Part shown: one piece after another, positions 1-10,136 of the stretch
How positions within the stretch are numbered: position 1 is the first letter of the stretch
Layout: each line of letters starts with the position of its first letter
NCBI GenBank assembly: GCA_012934845.2
Contig: WNNJ02003404.1
Location: 1-64,000 of the forward strand
DNA: 64,000 bases
Direction: 5' to 3'
Source: Pomphorhynchus laevis
Taxonomy: Eukaryota; Acanthocephala; Palaeacanthocephala; Echinorhynchida; Pomphorhynchidae
Translations under genes and position numbers: made by a program
The notes under the pieces: generated by a model
What the model was told of the DNA's origin: nothing
Databases searched by the model: none
What the model saw: only the letters and a program-made list of their open reading frames with translations

Positions 1-540
1 GCCAAAAACCGGAGTTCGATTACAAGCAGAGCAGACTTCGTTATCACTCCTAGACGATCTGATGGTAGCCGGCAGCACTCATCAGTAGGGTGAACTACCA
101 TCAGTCGTTTCGGCTGTGTTGTGATATATTTAAAAGGAATTTCTGGGAATTTGCTTATGTGGTAGCCTAGGCATAGCCTCTTTAAACTAACCACATGTTA
201 TCCGGGAGCATCCTAATTTTCTTCAGCAAAAGATTTAATTGCTTTCGTTGCTTATTTTCTATCTGGCTAAATAAGAGGATACATTTTTATAATTTGGTAG
301 TATGATGTGATACAGTTCTACGGGAGCCAATAAGCTTCATTATTATAATCGTAGATGTTTCAAAAAACCGGAGTTCATGTACTAGCAGAGCAGTAATAAA
401 AAACAAGCTGTAAGAAAAAAGGCAGCGACATCAATTAAATCTCCTTCCGAAAAAAATTAAAAGGATTCGGTAGCCCGTGGTTAGTTTAAAGGACGCTAGG
501 TCCATGTATATTAAAATTTAATATATTTATAATATTCAAT
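1..540. repeat. Repeat-rich leader left of fossil element P
   Basis: No ORF. A short motif (AACCGGAGTT followed by AGCAGAGCAG) occurs near 8-34 and again near 366-394, and AACCGGAGTT recurs at about 1004 just inside the first ORF of element P. A 15-bp inverted repeat (CTTTAAACTAACCAC) lies near 181-196 and, reversed, near 481-496. The stretch 42-126 is one copy of the hammerhead-bearing unit that is tandemly repeated at 4.3-6.5 kb. The region is probably terminal or leader sequence of a retroelement running off the left edge. Confidence 0.5.
42..126 (-). ncRNA. Hammerhead-like ribozyme unit with permuted segment order
   Basis: Read on the - strand. Outer helix 121-126/42-47 (UAUCAC with GUGAUA). 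Core GAAA at 111-108. A long helix III: 108-105 with 57-54 and 104-95 with 68-59, one bulge. Cleavage triplet GUC at 55-53. CUGAUGA at 85-79 sits in the apical loop of helix III. Sequences flanking CUGAUGA match the remaining strands: CCUA (89-86) with UAGG (52-49) for helix I, and GCUG (76-73) with CAGC (116-113) for helix II. All invariant core bases are present in this copy. The order is GAAA, then CUGAUGA, then GUC, so the core can close only between two units. Folding was done by eye. Confidence 0.6.
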
Positions 541-663
541 ATATATACCATGCACAGAGTGCTAAATTCTATCTGACGATTCAGATTAAGAGTAGTTCTG
601 CTTTTTGAGCTTTGAGCACTGTTTAAGCGTGTGTTAAGATGCATATATATAATTATTGAAGTC

Positions 664-705
664 ACGGTAATGATGAGCTCCGTTATAGCGAAACGCGTCT
701 ACCGT
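664..705 (+). ncRNA. Type I hammerhead-like motif, leader copy 1
   Basis: Helix I is 664-669 (ACGGTA) with 700-705 (TACCGT), six perfect pairs. Then the core at 670-676 (ATGATGA, where the consensus is CTGATGA), helix II 677-679/687-689 (GCT with AGC), GAAA at 690-693, a minimal two-pair helix III, and cleavage triplet GTC at 697-699. The order is that of a normal type I hammerhead. The C-to-A change at the first core base should impair cleavage. A tiny helix III is what Penelope-type hammerheads are known for. Confidence 0.55.
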
Positions 706-885
706 TGTGGAAGTTTGTCTTCACACATAGGATGACTGGGCATACGTAGCGACTTTGACGCACTGCCATGCACAGAGCTTATGCTAAATTACCTCTGGTG
801 ATTCATATTAAGAGTAGTTCTTGTTTTCGAGCTTTAAAGACTGTTTAGGCGTGTGTAAAGATGCCTATGTATAATTATTGAAATC

Positions 886-927
886 ATGGTAATGATGAGA
901 TCCCTTAAAGCGAAACACTTGTACCGT
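886..927 (+). ncRNA. Degenerate type I hammerhead-like motif, leader copy 2
   Basis: Same layout as the motif one repeat unit upstream: helix I 886-891 (ATGGTA) with 922-927 (TACCGT, one G-U pair), core ATGATGA at 892-898, GAAA at 912-915. The base before the cleavage position is G instead of A/C/U, so this copy should be inactive. Confidence 0.4.
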
Positions 928-997
928 TGTTGAAGTTTGTCGTCACACATAGGATGACTGGGCATACGTAGCGACTTGATCAAAGTATCTAAACCAG

Positions 998-1807
998 ATG
1001 CATAAACCGGAGTTATGTGTAGTGTATTCGAATCCTCTCATATATACGGTGCAGGAGTTTCAATCAGCAGTCGCAACACTGCTTGAAACTGGGTCAGACA
1101 TTGATATACATCAATCTAAACCTGCGTTTCCTTTGCCTGGCGCAAATGTTGAGCCCTATGCTTACATCTCTTTTTTGGATACCCAGGAAATAATCCATCT
1201 GGATTTTGAGTACCGAGAACAAGAAGCAATATATAAGGCTCAACAGTCGAGGGAATACAACGATATTCCCTCGCAATCTCAAAGGACAGCTCAAGATTTA
1301 CTTCTTGACCGAGCATTGGAAACCTTTAAGCGGTATAGCGATAAGGGTACTGAGCATAATAGTCGTCAACTCCCTATATCTAATTTCCCTGTCGAAACTG
1401 TCAGGAATCTGATCCATCACTCTACAGGAAGAGATTCTGGGATGATGCATGCAATATTCTCGATGATACCGGAATTATTTCGGCCACTAATACGAGAAAT
1501 TGTTGATCAGATATCAGGAGAGGACGTGTATGCAGTTCTACATCAGAATCTCATACTCTTAATGAAGGGACAACTGACATCAGACGAATATTTTGACACA
1601 CTCAGTCAGCAAAACCCAACATCAATTGCCCTTGCGCACCAGGAAATGTTCATAGAACGTGAACTGGAAAGCATTAATCTTGGATCTTTGTTAGGAGAGA
1701 TTGTCAGGCTACGATTTTCATCGTACAAACGACATCCCGAGTTTTCTGATGCGCCCGACATACCTCGACTTTTAGAACAAAGTCAGGCACCTGAGCATGT
1801 ACGCTGA
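998..1807 (+). pseudogene. First ORF of fossil element P, unknown function
   Basis: An open frame of 269 residues starting at an ATG 15 bases after the leader tandem repeat. It is hydrophilic and mostly helical in composition, with no zinc knuckle, membrane segment or catalytic motif that I recognise. Its position ahead of the RT region suggests a Gag/capsid or terminal-protein role, but the sequence alone does not show this. It is the only part of the element still open over its whole apparent length. Confidence 0.5.
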
Positions 1808-2599
1808 ATCTTCCGCCAAGGAGTAAGAATTGAAGTCATGCCGGTGAGTTGGCGCTGATGGCGATCAAACGTAAGTCCTGCACTTACAAGATCCATACAG
1901 TACCACATCAAAAAGGGCATAATAACTCCTCTACCACGGAGGACTAAACCACAATACTGTTCTAGGGTTTTCTTAATACCTAAGAAAGACACCTACAGGC
2001 TAATATATGATGGGCGGATTTGGGATGGGTGTAAAAGGCCAGATTTATATCTGCCTTCCATATATCAAGTCCTTGATAGAGAACATGTTGTGTGTAAAAA
2101 CTGGTATGTGAAGATTGATTTTAAACCAATGTTCTATCAATTACCACTATGCCCTCCCGATTAGATAACGACAGCTTTTGAATACAATGGTAATTACTAC
2201 CATTATAAATTTGTTCTTTTCGGTATACCTTGGGGTCTCTTTTTGGCGCAAATGATTGGCAATGCCATTACTCGTTTCGCTCGAAAACAAGGGGTTGAAG
2301 CTTGGACTAATATTGATGATGTGATCCAATCACACGACTCTAGAGCCAAATTAGCGTTAGCAGTACGTAAGCTTCTATCTCTCTGTAAAAGTGGAAATCT
2401 CTCTCTAAATCTAGAGAAATGCATCCTACGCCCTCGCAAAGAATTAACTTTTTTGGGTGGCATTTGGTCGAGTGAAGGGGTTTAAATTACCTCAGATGCG
2501 TTATCTCGATTTCGCGAGGTCGTAGCGTATCTGAGAATTTTGAAATCACCTATACACAGTCGCCAAGGGATTCGTTTGAGAGGTTTGATAAACTATTAT

Positions 2600-2740
2600 C
2601 TGCAGATTATAAAAAATCTTAAAACAATTATTTATTTTATTATTTAATTATTAAATTTTGATTTAGCATTATTATGTTTTGTTTATTTTATAACTATATT
2701 AAATACGTAGACTCACTTAGCTGATTCGATTTCTTGTCCA
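2600..2740 (+). repeat. Penelope-type 3'-end repeat inside element P
   Basis: AT-rich segment ending AAATACGTAGACTCACTTAG. It matches, inverted, the sequence at 11955-12100 next to the Penelope-like element in synaptogyrin intron 1, and resembles the ends of the copies at 7385-7645 and 37790-38055. It interrupts element P between RT and RNase H. Confidence 0.7.
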
Positions 2741-3175
2741 CAGCGCATAAACTCCTTTACCAAGATGAACCTTGGCAGTCCTGGTTTTTAGAGTGGTTCA
2801 TTGATAAGGAGCCCCCAATATTACCAAGATCACGTATAGCATGCAATGAAAAAGTCTTGGTGGATGCTACCCAAGATCAAATTGGGAGTGTTGGTCTTGA
2901 GGGGAAGGTGCACACATATGCATTGCCATATGAGCTTCCAATCTTTGAGGCTGAATTATTAGCCGCTTGGTTTAATCATAAACTATACCTAGACGCTAAG
3001 ATATATACTAATAACAAAGGTGTATATCATTCAGTCATCAAAGGGAGAGCGATAAGGTGCCTATGGATTACCTTTTCCTACAAGACATGCATGGTACACT
3101 AATAGAATGGATACCCACTGCATCTAACCCGGCTTATATCCCCAGTCGTTGGTAAGATTAACTGTCTTCTCTCCT

Positions 3176-3829
3176 TTTTGCTTGTTTTTTCCTTTTTAGA
3201 CATAGCAGCTATTACCCACGTAAATACGTGTCTTCCGTGTCGATACTATATGACTAGAATCACACGATGAAAACGTTATTTTGTAAAACCCTCTTATCTT
3301 TTAGCGAGGTAAAAGAAATAATAGTCAATCAATGTATGCAAATACATGTGATCTTATAGAAGATATCCTGTTCTAGATTTACTTTAACTTAATCGTGGTA
3401 TGATCATCAAGTAATGTATTTCAATTGTTCTTAATGATACCATGACCAAGGTTGGTAAAGATTGTAACTAGATAATGATATACAACAGACCTTCGAACCT
3501 ATAGGGAGTGAACGACTCGATAAACAAAACCCCTACCAGTTCTAAGTCTGTCATATACTCTAGAGTTACTTATCTCCTCAAAGGACGTGCACATTCGTCG
3601 ATACAGGTTGATCATTTGACCCCAGTCTTATCGACAAGCCGTTTCCTGATATTCAATTCGTACTTCTATTCTCTAAACAATCGTAAACCCTGTTTAAAGA
3701 CAAAGAGTCTTCTACAGCTACTAAGAAAGAAGACAACAGAAATAAATTTTTTTCCTTTTTCTATACAACATTTAAAACGCGTCACTTTTTCCTTTTCTTC
3801 TGCGTTTTGGGTGTTCGTATCGTGATTTT
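3176..3829. other. Spacer between fossil elements P and Q
   Basis: An open frame on + at 3508-3825 (105 residues) lacks recognisable motifs and is low in complexity; I do not consider it a gene. The stretch probably contains the inner ends of the two convergent elements. No promoter or terminator can be defended. Confidence 0.3.
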
Positions 3830-4309
3830 CTTATTGCTGGAGCCTGAGAAGTATCGTGTTGGTTGATATGTAGCTTTATTCAAATCCCAGCCCACTCGCC
3901 GGGCGTACTCAAGCTCTCGTCCCGTAACTCTTGGCAGCTGTGGGTCAATTGTGTGTTATCCGTGGGTGACCGCTATATAGATGGTCACCACACGTCTGAA
4001 CAGGATTTGGAACCAGTCTTGTTGCACGAATGACGGTAACTGGTTCTCCGGCATGCTCCTCAGGATCTCCAGGTGAGCGGTCAATTCGTGTGCATTTCTT
4101 GGCTTGCCTCTATTATTTGACAGCGCTATGTCAAATTTTGGCATTAACTCCTTTATTTAAATTAGAGTAAAATCATTGCTTGAGGAAGTGGCCATTGTTA
4201 TATCTGTGGTGGATGCGGCTATGTCCTTAGCTTGTAGTTTGTGGACCTGTCGCTTTAGCTGTTGCATGGCAGCCATCATTTGTTGAAAAAACTCTGGATC
4301 GGGCTGCAT
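3830..4309 (-). pseudogene. Fossil element Q: leader-proximal Gag-like ORF remnant
   Basis: On the - strand a frame starts at an ATG at 4309, directly after the hammerhead repeat array. It begins MQPDPEFFQQMMAAMQQL, continuing as a short glutamine/lysine-rich helical stretch (coiled-coil-like), then a segment around 4144-3956 (ELTAHLEILRSMPENQLPSF) and a basic segment near 3900. This layout (coiled coil, helical body, basic end) is Gag-like, but no family is recognised. The remnant has about three breaks and is undoubtedly dead. With the array to its right it forms element Q, opposite in orientation to element P but of the same design: ribozyme-bearing tandem repeats followed by an ORF. Confidence 0.45.
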
Positions 4310-6490
4310 TCTTTGATAAGTTAATTGACTGAGACTTACGCTCTTTACCAGATCGAATTTGTGTGTGGACCATCCTTAAACACTAGGCAGAGGTTGTTGA
4401 TGAATTGTCGCTGCACTTGCTGAATCCTTAATGTATACGGTATGTATAATGGTAATGCATGAATGTACTGAGTAAACAACGGTCCAGAATTTCTTACGAA
4501 ATACGGCATTTATATAAACAACGGTCTATGATTTTTTATGAAATACAGCTAAACAACATTCCAGACTTTATTATGAAATACGACATTAATAGAAAATTTG
4601 TTACCTGATAGACTGGACTTTGATTTGCGACTTTCACTCACCATCTCACTTCTAGACGATCTCTTCAGCATTGAAATGATGGAGTACCCGGCAACACTCA
4701 TCAGTAGAATGAAGTACCCACTGGTCGTTACTGTTGCCTGTGTAACATAGTGTCTGAAGGCGTTTCCGACACTTCATAATTGAGTGAAGCTTACGCTCTT
4801 TACCAGTACGAATTGCTGTGTGGATCATCCTTAAACACTAGGCAGTAATTTTAGCTAAATTGTCTTTGCACTCGTTAGATTCTTGATGTTTACGGCATTT
4901 ATAATGGTTGTGCACGGATGTGCTGATTTAGCAACGTCCAGGATTCCTTACGAAATGCGCCATATATAGAAAAATGGTGTTGATTATTAACTGGACTTTA
5001 ATTCACGACTTTCACTTACCATATCACTTCTAAATGATCACTTTAGCATCGAAATGATGGAGTACTCGTCAACGCTCATCATTAGAATGAAGTACCCATT
5101 TGTCGTTTCAGTTGCCTGTTTGACATTGTGAATGAATGTGTTTCTGACACTTTACTTTGTTGACTGATACTTGCGCTTCTAGACGAATTGCTGTACATGC
5201 CATTTTTAAACACTAGCCTGAGGTTGTTGCTAAATTGTCGCTGCACTCGTTGGATCCTTAATGGATGTGGCGTGTACAATAGTTGTGCACAGATATACTC
5301 AGTAAACAACGGTCCATGATTTCTTATGAAATACCACATTGATAGAAAATTGTGTTGCTTGATAGTGACTCGGTTCTTACTCACGACTTTTAGTCACCCT
5401 GTCATTTTTCGACGACCACTTCAGCATCGAAATGATGAAGTACTCTACAACACTCATCAGTAGAATAAATTACCCACTGGTCGTTTAGGTTGCTTGTGTG
5501 ACATTGTGAATGAAGGCGTTTCCGACACTACTTTATACGCTAGCCTGAGGTTGTTGCAAAATTGTCGCTGCACTCGTTGGTTCTTTCATGGATACGGCAT
5601 ATAATATGGTTCCGCACGGATGTGCTGAGTAAACAACGGTCCATGATTTCTTACAAAATGCGGCATTTATAGAAAATGTTGTTTCATGATAGACTGAAAT
5701 TTATTCACGACTTTCACTTACCATGCCACTTCTAGACGACCACTCTAACATCGAAATTATGGAGTACTCGGCAACACTCATTAGTAGAATAAAGTACCCA
5801 CTTGTCGTTTAGGTTTCCTGTTTGAAATTGGGAATGAAGGCGTTTCCGATACTTTGCTTAATTGACTGTTGCTTATTCTCTTTGCCAGATCGAATTGCTG
5901 TGCGAACCATCTTTAAACACTAGGCAGAGGTTGTTGCTTAATTATCGCTGTACTTGTTGGATCCTTAACGGATACCACATGTATATTGTTTGTTCACGGA
6001 TATGCTGAGTAAACAACGGTCAAATATTTCATGTGAAATACGACATTAATAGAAAATTGTGTTGCTTGATAGACTGGAAGTTGAGTCACGACCTTCAGTC
6101 ACCATGTCATATTTAGATGACGACTTTATCATCGAAATTAGGGAGTACCCGGCAACAATCGTCAGTAAAATGAAGTACCAACTGGTCTTGTTGGTTGCCT
6201 GTAGCATTGTCAGTTAAGGCGTTTCCCACACTTTGCGTTATTGACTGAAGCTTACGCTTTTTACCTGATCGAATTGCAGTGTGGACCATCCTTAAATACT
6301 AGGCAGAGGTTGTTTCTAAATTGTCACTGCATTCGTTGGATCCTTAATGGATACGGATTGTATAATGTTAGTGCACAAATGTGCTGAGTAAACAACTGCC
6401 CAGGATTTATTACGAAATTCAACATTGATAGAAAATTGCGTTGCATGATAGACTGGATTTCGATTCACGACTTTCAGCCACCATTTTCAT
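4310..6490 (-). repeat. Tandem array of ~330-460-bp units with hammerhead cores
   Basis: About six head-to-tail units; the landmark GCAGAGGTTGTTG or its variant recurs near 4385, 4841, 5214, 5541, 5931 and 6301. Read on the - strand each unit contains, where preserved, GGCAAC, a GAAA core, ACGACCA, UUCUA, CUGAUGA, GUUGCC, UGGUCGU, a GUC cleavage triplet and UAGAA. CUGAUGA equivalents lie at 4704-4698 (intact), 5082-5076 (first base changed), 5460-5454 (intact), 5784-5778 (one change) and 6165-6159 (one change). The GAAA box is intact only in the unit near 5115, so no unit in the array keeps every core base. The array ends exactly where the Q ORF starts, so it is a leader or pseudo-LTR, not a free satellite. 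Units differ by many substitutions and indels. Confidence 0.75.
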
Positions 6491-7384
6491 GATATATTAT
6501 ATAATAGTATATCATATATAATAATACATCTCAATCTTTCTAGCAATCTAATACGTTTTCAATTTATTTAAGACCAGGACTTCTGTTATGTACTGAGAAT
6601 TTTATTTTAATAGCAATCCGGTAATAAATTAAGCTCAGATTGGTACGCTAATGATAAGAACTCATTTGTTCGCATCCTTTCGAGGAAGCTTTTTAAGTTG
6701 TCCCTAGTAAGGTATTGATTCATTGTGAGTTTGCCTCACATAATCTTGGTCACTGCCTAGATATTGACTCTCCAAAGATTGATTTGGTTTATCCTCATCT
6801 AAAAACTAGACTTTCCTTTGAGTCACTATTGATTATGTACTATGAGCGTAAATGTTTAGAGGCCAACACTGAAGGATATGATCTATGGTTATGTATTTTG
6901 GCTTTGTGATGCTTGGTTTATTTTGAATCTAATTTAAATTTGCTTGTTTGTAGTTTATTTTACTATCTCTGCAATTTCAATTGTATTAGATTTATTTGTT
7001 TAATTTGTATTATGTTTTATTTTGATTGCAATTCATTTTTTGAGAATTACTAATTGTTTTTGTTTTGATAGTTTTTTATGTTTTATTATTTTTCGATTAA
7101 AATACATTATATTTTCTGCTCAGTGCATTATTTCTTTATTCCTTGAACTAACTGATGTGTAGCTGTTATTTTCTGAAATTGGTATAAAAATGCACAAAAT
7201 TAAACAGCTTTTGAACAATAGCTGATGATGAACATATTTGTGTTCTAAATTTTAATACGTATTTTTGATTTTGTTGAAAATAAAATGTTGATTGTGCAGC
7301 TGTTTTGTATATAATATACTTTATATTAAATATATTAAGAATAGGGGTTGAAACATGATAACACATGAGTTCCTTTTGTGGACT
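6491..7384. other. AT-rich spacer
   Basis: Contains an AT palindrome near 6485-6530 (ATATTATATAATAGTATATC) and a 64-codon open frame at 6715-6909 whose product (starting MIHCEFASHNLG) I do not recognise; it could be an old ORF relic. Nothing else can be supported. Confidence 0.3.
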
Positions 7385-7645
7385 GTTAATCTCTATGATG
7401 ATACATCGTTTGTTATTTATTAATCAATTAAAAAAAATTATTTTTATATTAAATTTTAATTTTAAATTTGAACGTGATAAATATAAATTATATAATATGA
7501 CAACAATTTATTATTTATAATTATTTAAATATTTATTAGGTAATTATTTAATTTTATAACATCATTTTTAATTTAAAAATAGTATAAAATACGTAGATTA
7601 AGTTAGCTGACTTGATTTATTTACATATCCGGAAATTAAGAAAGC
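7385..7645 (+). repeat. Penelope-type 3'-end repeat, solo copy
   Basis: AT-rich sequence running from about TTAATCTCTATGATGATAC to AATACGTAGATTAAGTTAGC. It matches the terminal repeat next to the Penelope-like copy at 12 kb (on -) and the solo copy at 37.8-38.1 kb (on +). No coding part of the element is attached. Confidence 0.6.
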
Positions 7646-8287
7646 TAAGAATTCCATAAATGTAAAATTAATATTTTATCTAATACCACAATGATATAAA
7701 TAAAATCCTTAAACAAATATTTTTAAATGTTTAATATTTTCAAAATATTAAAATATTTAGTATTTTGCTAGTAGTTGTATTTATCCGATCCGCGATTTTG
7801 AATTATGATATATTGGAATCATTTGCAATATATAATGCCATTTTCGAATGTGTGTTTGAAAATTTTATGAAAATTTCGGTGTAATCTTTTGTTTGTATTC
7901 TAAAATCTCTTTGCCTTATTCTAAACAATAACATATACATTATATTTTTACTAAAATCTTGTTAAATAATTAGTATTTTTATTGGTATTTGATTTAAAAA
8001 TGTTATTTAAGGTAGCAAATATCAGAAAATAAATTTTTTCTAGCTTAATTTAATTTTCGATAATGGATGATATTGCAGAAAATGAAATTTATCAGCTTTA
8101 ATTTGATTATCGGTGAATTTTGTTGTCAGTCCGCTTAATACGGCTTTTCTATGAGAATTTGTAATACTATACATATTCAGTGCATTCTATTGAAAAAAAT
8201 TTAATAGTTTTGTTGAAACTACATTATTCCAAAGCGGATTAGCTGTCACATAGTCTCTTCTATATAGTATATACAAATAACTATTAC

Positions 8288-8354
8288 AATAACTAGCTCT
8301 TAGTTGTTACAATAACTAAGAGCTAGTTATTACAAATAACTAGCTCTTCAGTTA
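8288..8354. repeat. Perfect 18-bp hairpin plus a third arm
   Basis: 8288-8305 (AATAACTAGCTCTTAGTT) is the exact reverse complement of 8314-8331 across an 8-base loop. A third, partial copy of the arm (AATAACTAGCTCTTCAGTT) follows at 8336-8354. It could be a foldback element or a replication-slippage product. Confidence 0.8.
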
Positions 8355-8480
8355 TACAACACACGTGAGTTATTTCTTTTATTGCAATATCATTATTACA
8401 TTAATTCTGGAAGAATTCAAAGTGATTATTTAGCTGCATATCAGTGAATCAAAAGAAGTATAAGTATGCTATATATAATA

Positions 8481-8610
8481 AAGAATAAATAAACCAGACA
8501 ATAACAAATGTGCAGAAATAGTTGACGTTTCGGCCGAAACCCTTTTCAATCTAAAAATACAAAAACATATACCAAAGATAATGTGTTATTGTCTGGTTAT
8601 TTTTATTCTA
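8481..8610. mobile_element. Small inverted-repeat element (MITE-like)
   Basis: AACCAGACAATAACAAAT at 8492-8509 is repeated in inverse with two mismatches at 8581-8598; similarity extends outward through AGAATAAA to about 8481 and 8610. The ~70-base interior holds GACGTTTCGGCCGAAAC, itself a palindrome. No ORF. The size and terminal inverted repeats fit a MITE or a paired-end relic of a retroelement. Confidence 0.55.
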
Positions 8611-10136
8611 CTATTATATGGCCGTTTTCTAATGAATCCCAGAAATCGGGATTGATATATTGCATAATATGTAATATACTTGATATATTACATAATTTGT
8701 GTATTGTCTAATACTAATCTCCGTTACTACAGTCTATATTTATATACTTCATTATTCAAACGTTGATAATTATCATCCCAAATTACGCAACAGTTCAAAA
8801 TCATATTTATAACGTCATACAAATTTGATATTATAGAACATATGGTTTATCTTACTTAAATAATATATGCGGTTAAATTTTCCGAATTATTATTTTATTA
8901 TAAATCCATTTTTTAATGCAAATTTGATGGATATTGTTAGTTCATTTAGGTTTTATGTGATAGTTCATTATTCTCTGTCGATTTATTATTTATTTCTATA
9001 TATATCCTAAGCGTACACTTGAGATCTTTATTTAATGTTTAAAATATGTTTTATTCTTAGCTGACAGTATTATATTTGTTAGAGTTTATACTCTAATTGA
9101 TTTTCTCAAATGCAAAATGTCAAAAAAATATTGTTCGATTGTATATATGTGATAAGATTACACAAGCGTTGCTTTTGGATGCTCTATAAATAATATCGTA
9201 GCAAAGATAGTCGATGAAATGCTTAATTTTGCTTAAGTTGCAGAATAGGCAATTTAAACTTTTATTCGATCTTCAATATACAAATATTGCAAAAGCTGGG
9301 CAATTGAAATAGTATTTCTTAATGCGATAATTCTGGGAATTAAACAAAATCAATAATTTTAATTGCCTCGAAGAATGCTGTTTATAAATGCAGTTTGTGT
9401 TGTGTATCATCGAACTAATAACAACTGAGATAGTTGTACAGCTTTCACCTGCAATCATTTCGCTTGACGATAACTTATTGATTAAAATCGACAAATTTTC
9501 TTGACAGGACTTTGCATATTTTCTTAGCTGACTGTGGAACATCATTATAATAATTTAAATACAGCTTTCCCACGTTTAATCTCTTCATTGAAACGATAGC
9601 CATGTGTTTCATTTGTGTGTTAATATATTACTTTATGCTAATAGGACAAATAGACACCCTAATGATCACAGTTATATGTAAATTATCGCAATTATATGTT
9701 ACATGCTTTTCAACTATACGTGCCAAATATCGTCGTCTGCATTAAAATTAAGTTATTCATTTTATTTAATAGCATTGTTTTTGAAGAAATCGTTATGATG
9801 AGATTTATTACCATGCTTGATCCTTCATAAAGGAAAATAAAATTTAATTTTCAAGTACTCTTAAACTAATCTAAATATAGCTAATGTATCTTTTGACAAA
9901 TGTAATTTACCACATTGATACAACTTTAGTGTAACTTTTCATATAGAATTTACTTGCATCGAAGTGATTTTGTTATTATATGTTATATGCTTTCGAAGTG
10001 ATTTTGTTATTTTATATGCTATATGCTTTCTAATTAATAATTATATACTGGTGGAAAATAAAAAATGAAAAAAGATTATATTATAGTTCTGTATTTGTTT
10101 CAAAACTATTTACATTTTTTGTTCGTGTTCTTTTAG
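8611..10136. promoter_or_regulatory. AT-rich upstream region of synaptogyrin
   Basis: No supportable ORF (the 90-codon frame on - at 9273-9545 has no recognisable features). The first coding exon of synaptogyrin is preceded by a pyrimidine tract and AG at 10135-10136. The transcript therefore probably begins in a 5' untranslated exon somewhere here or farther left, and the promoter cannot be placed. Confidence 0.35.

Larger units (their letters stand above)
548..983 (+). repeat. 218-bp tandem duplication, leader of element P
   Basis: Two head-to-tail copies, 548-765 and 766-983, both starting CCATGCACAGAG and ending near CATACGTAGCGACTTGA. They differ by scattered substitutions and small indels, so the duplication is not recent. 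Each copy carries a hammerhead-like motif. The second copy ends 15 bases before the first ORF of element P, so the pair looks like its 5' leader or pseudo-LTR. Confidence 0.8.
998..3175 (+). mobile_element. Fossil element P: RT-RNase H retroelement, DIRS/hepadna-like
   Basis: Broken reverse-transcribing element. Parts in order: an ORF of 269 residues (998-1807) with no recognised domain; a reverse transcriptase region (about 1940-2590), with a KIDFKPMFYQLPL stretch where motif A lies and a NIDD catalytic box; and an RNase H region (about 2735-3155) that starts VDAT, contains EAELLAAW and ends near SNPAYIPSRW. The RNase H signature (aspartate-rich start, ELLAA, N-P-A..PSR) is of the kind shared by DIRS/Ngaro elements and hepadnaviruses. 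No protease, integrase or tyrosine recombinase was seen. A Penelope-type 3'-end repeat has inserted between RT and RNase H. I count at least five breaks outside the first ORF, so the copy is old and dead. Family placement is inference. Confidence 0.6.

Noticed and set aside
3508-3825. 105-codon ORF between elements P and Q
   Set aside because: Low complexity, no motif, no consistent neighbour relationship; probably chance.
4310-6490. CRISPR array or simple centromeric satellite
   Set aside because: Units are 330-460 bp, diverged and end precisely at an ORF start; there is no short-repeat/spacer pattern and the context is a eukaryotic retroelement.
9273-9545. 90-codon ORF on - upstream of synaptogyrin
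   Set aside because: Composition is that of random AT-rich sequence and no motif is visible.
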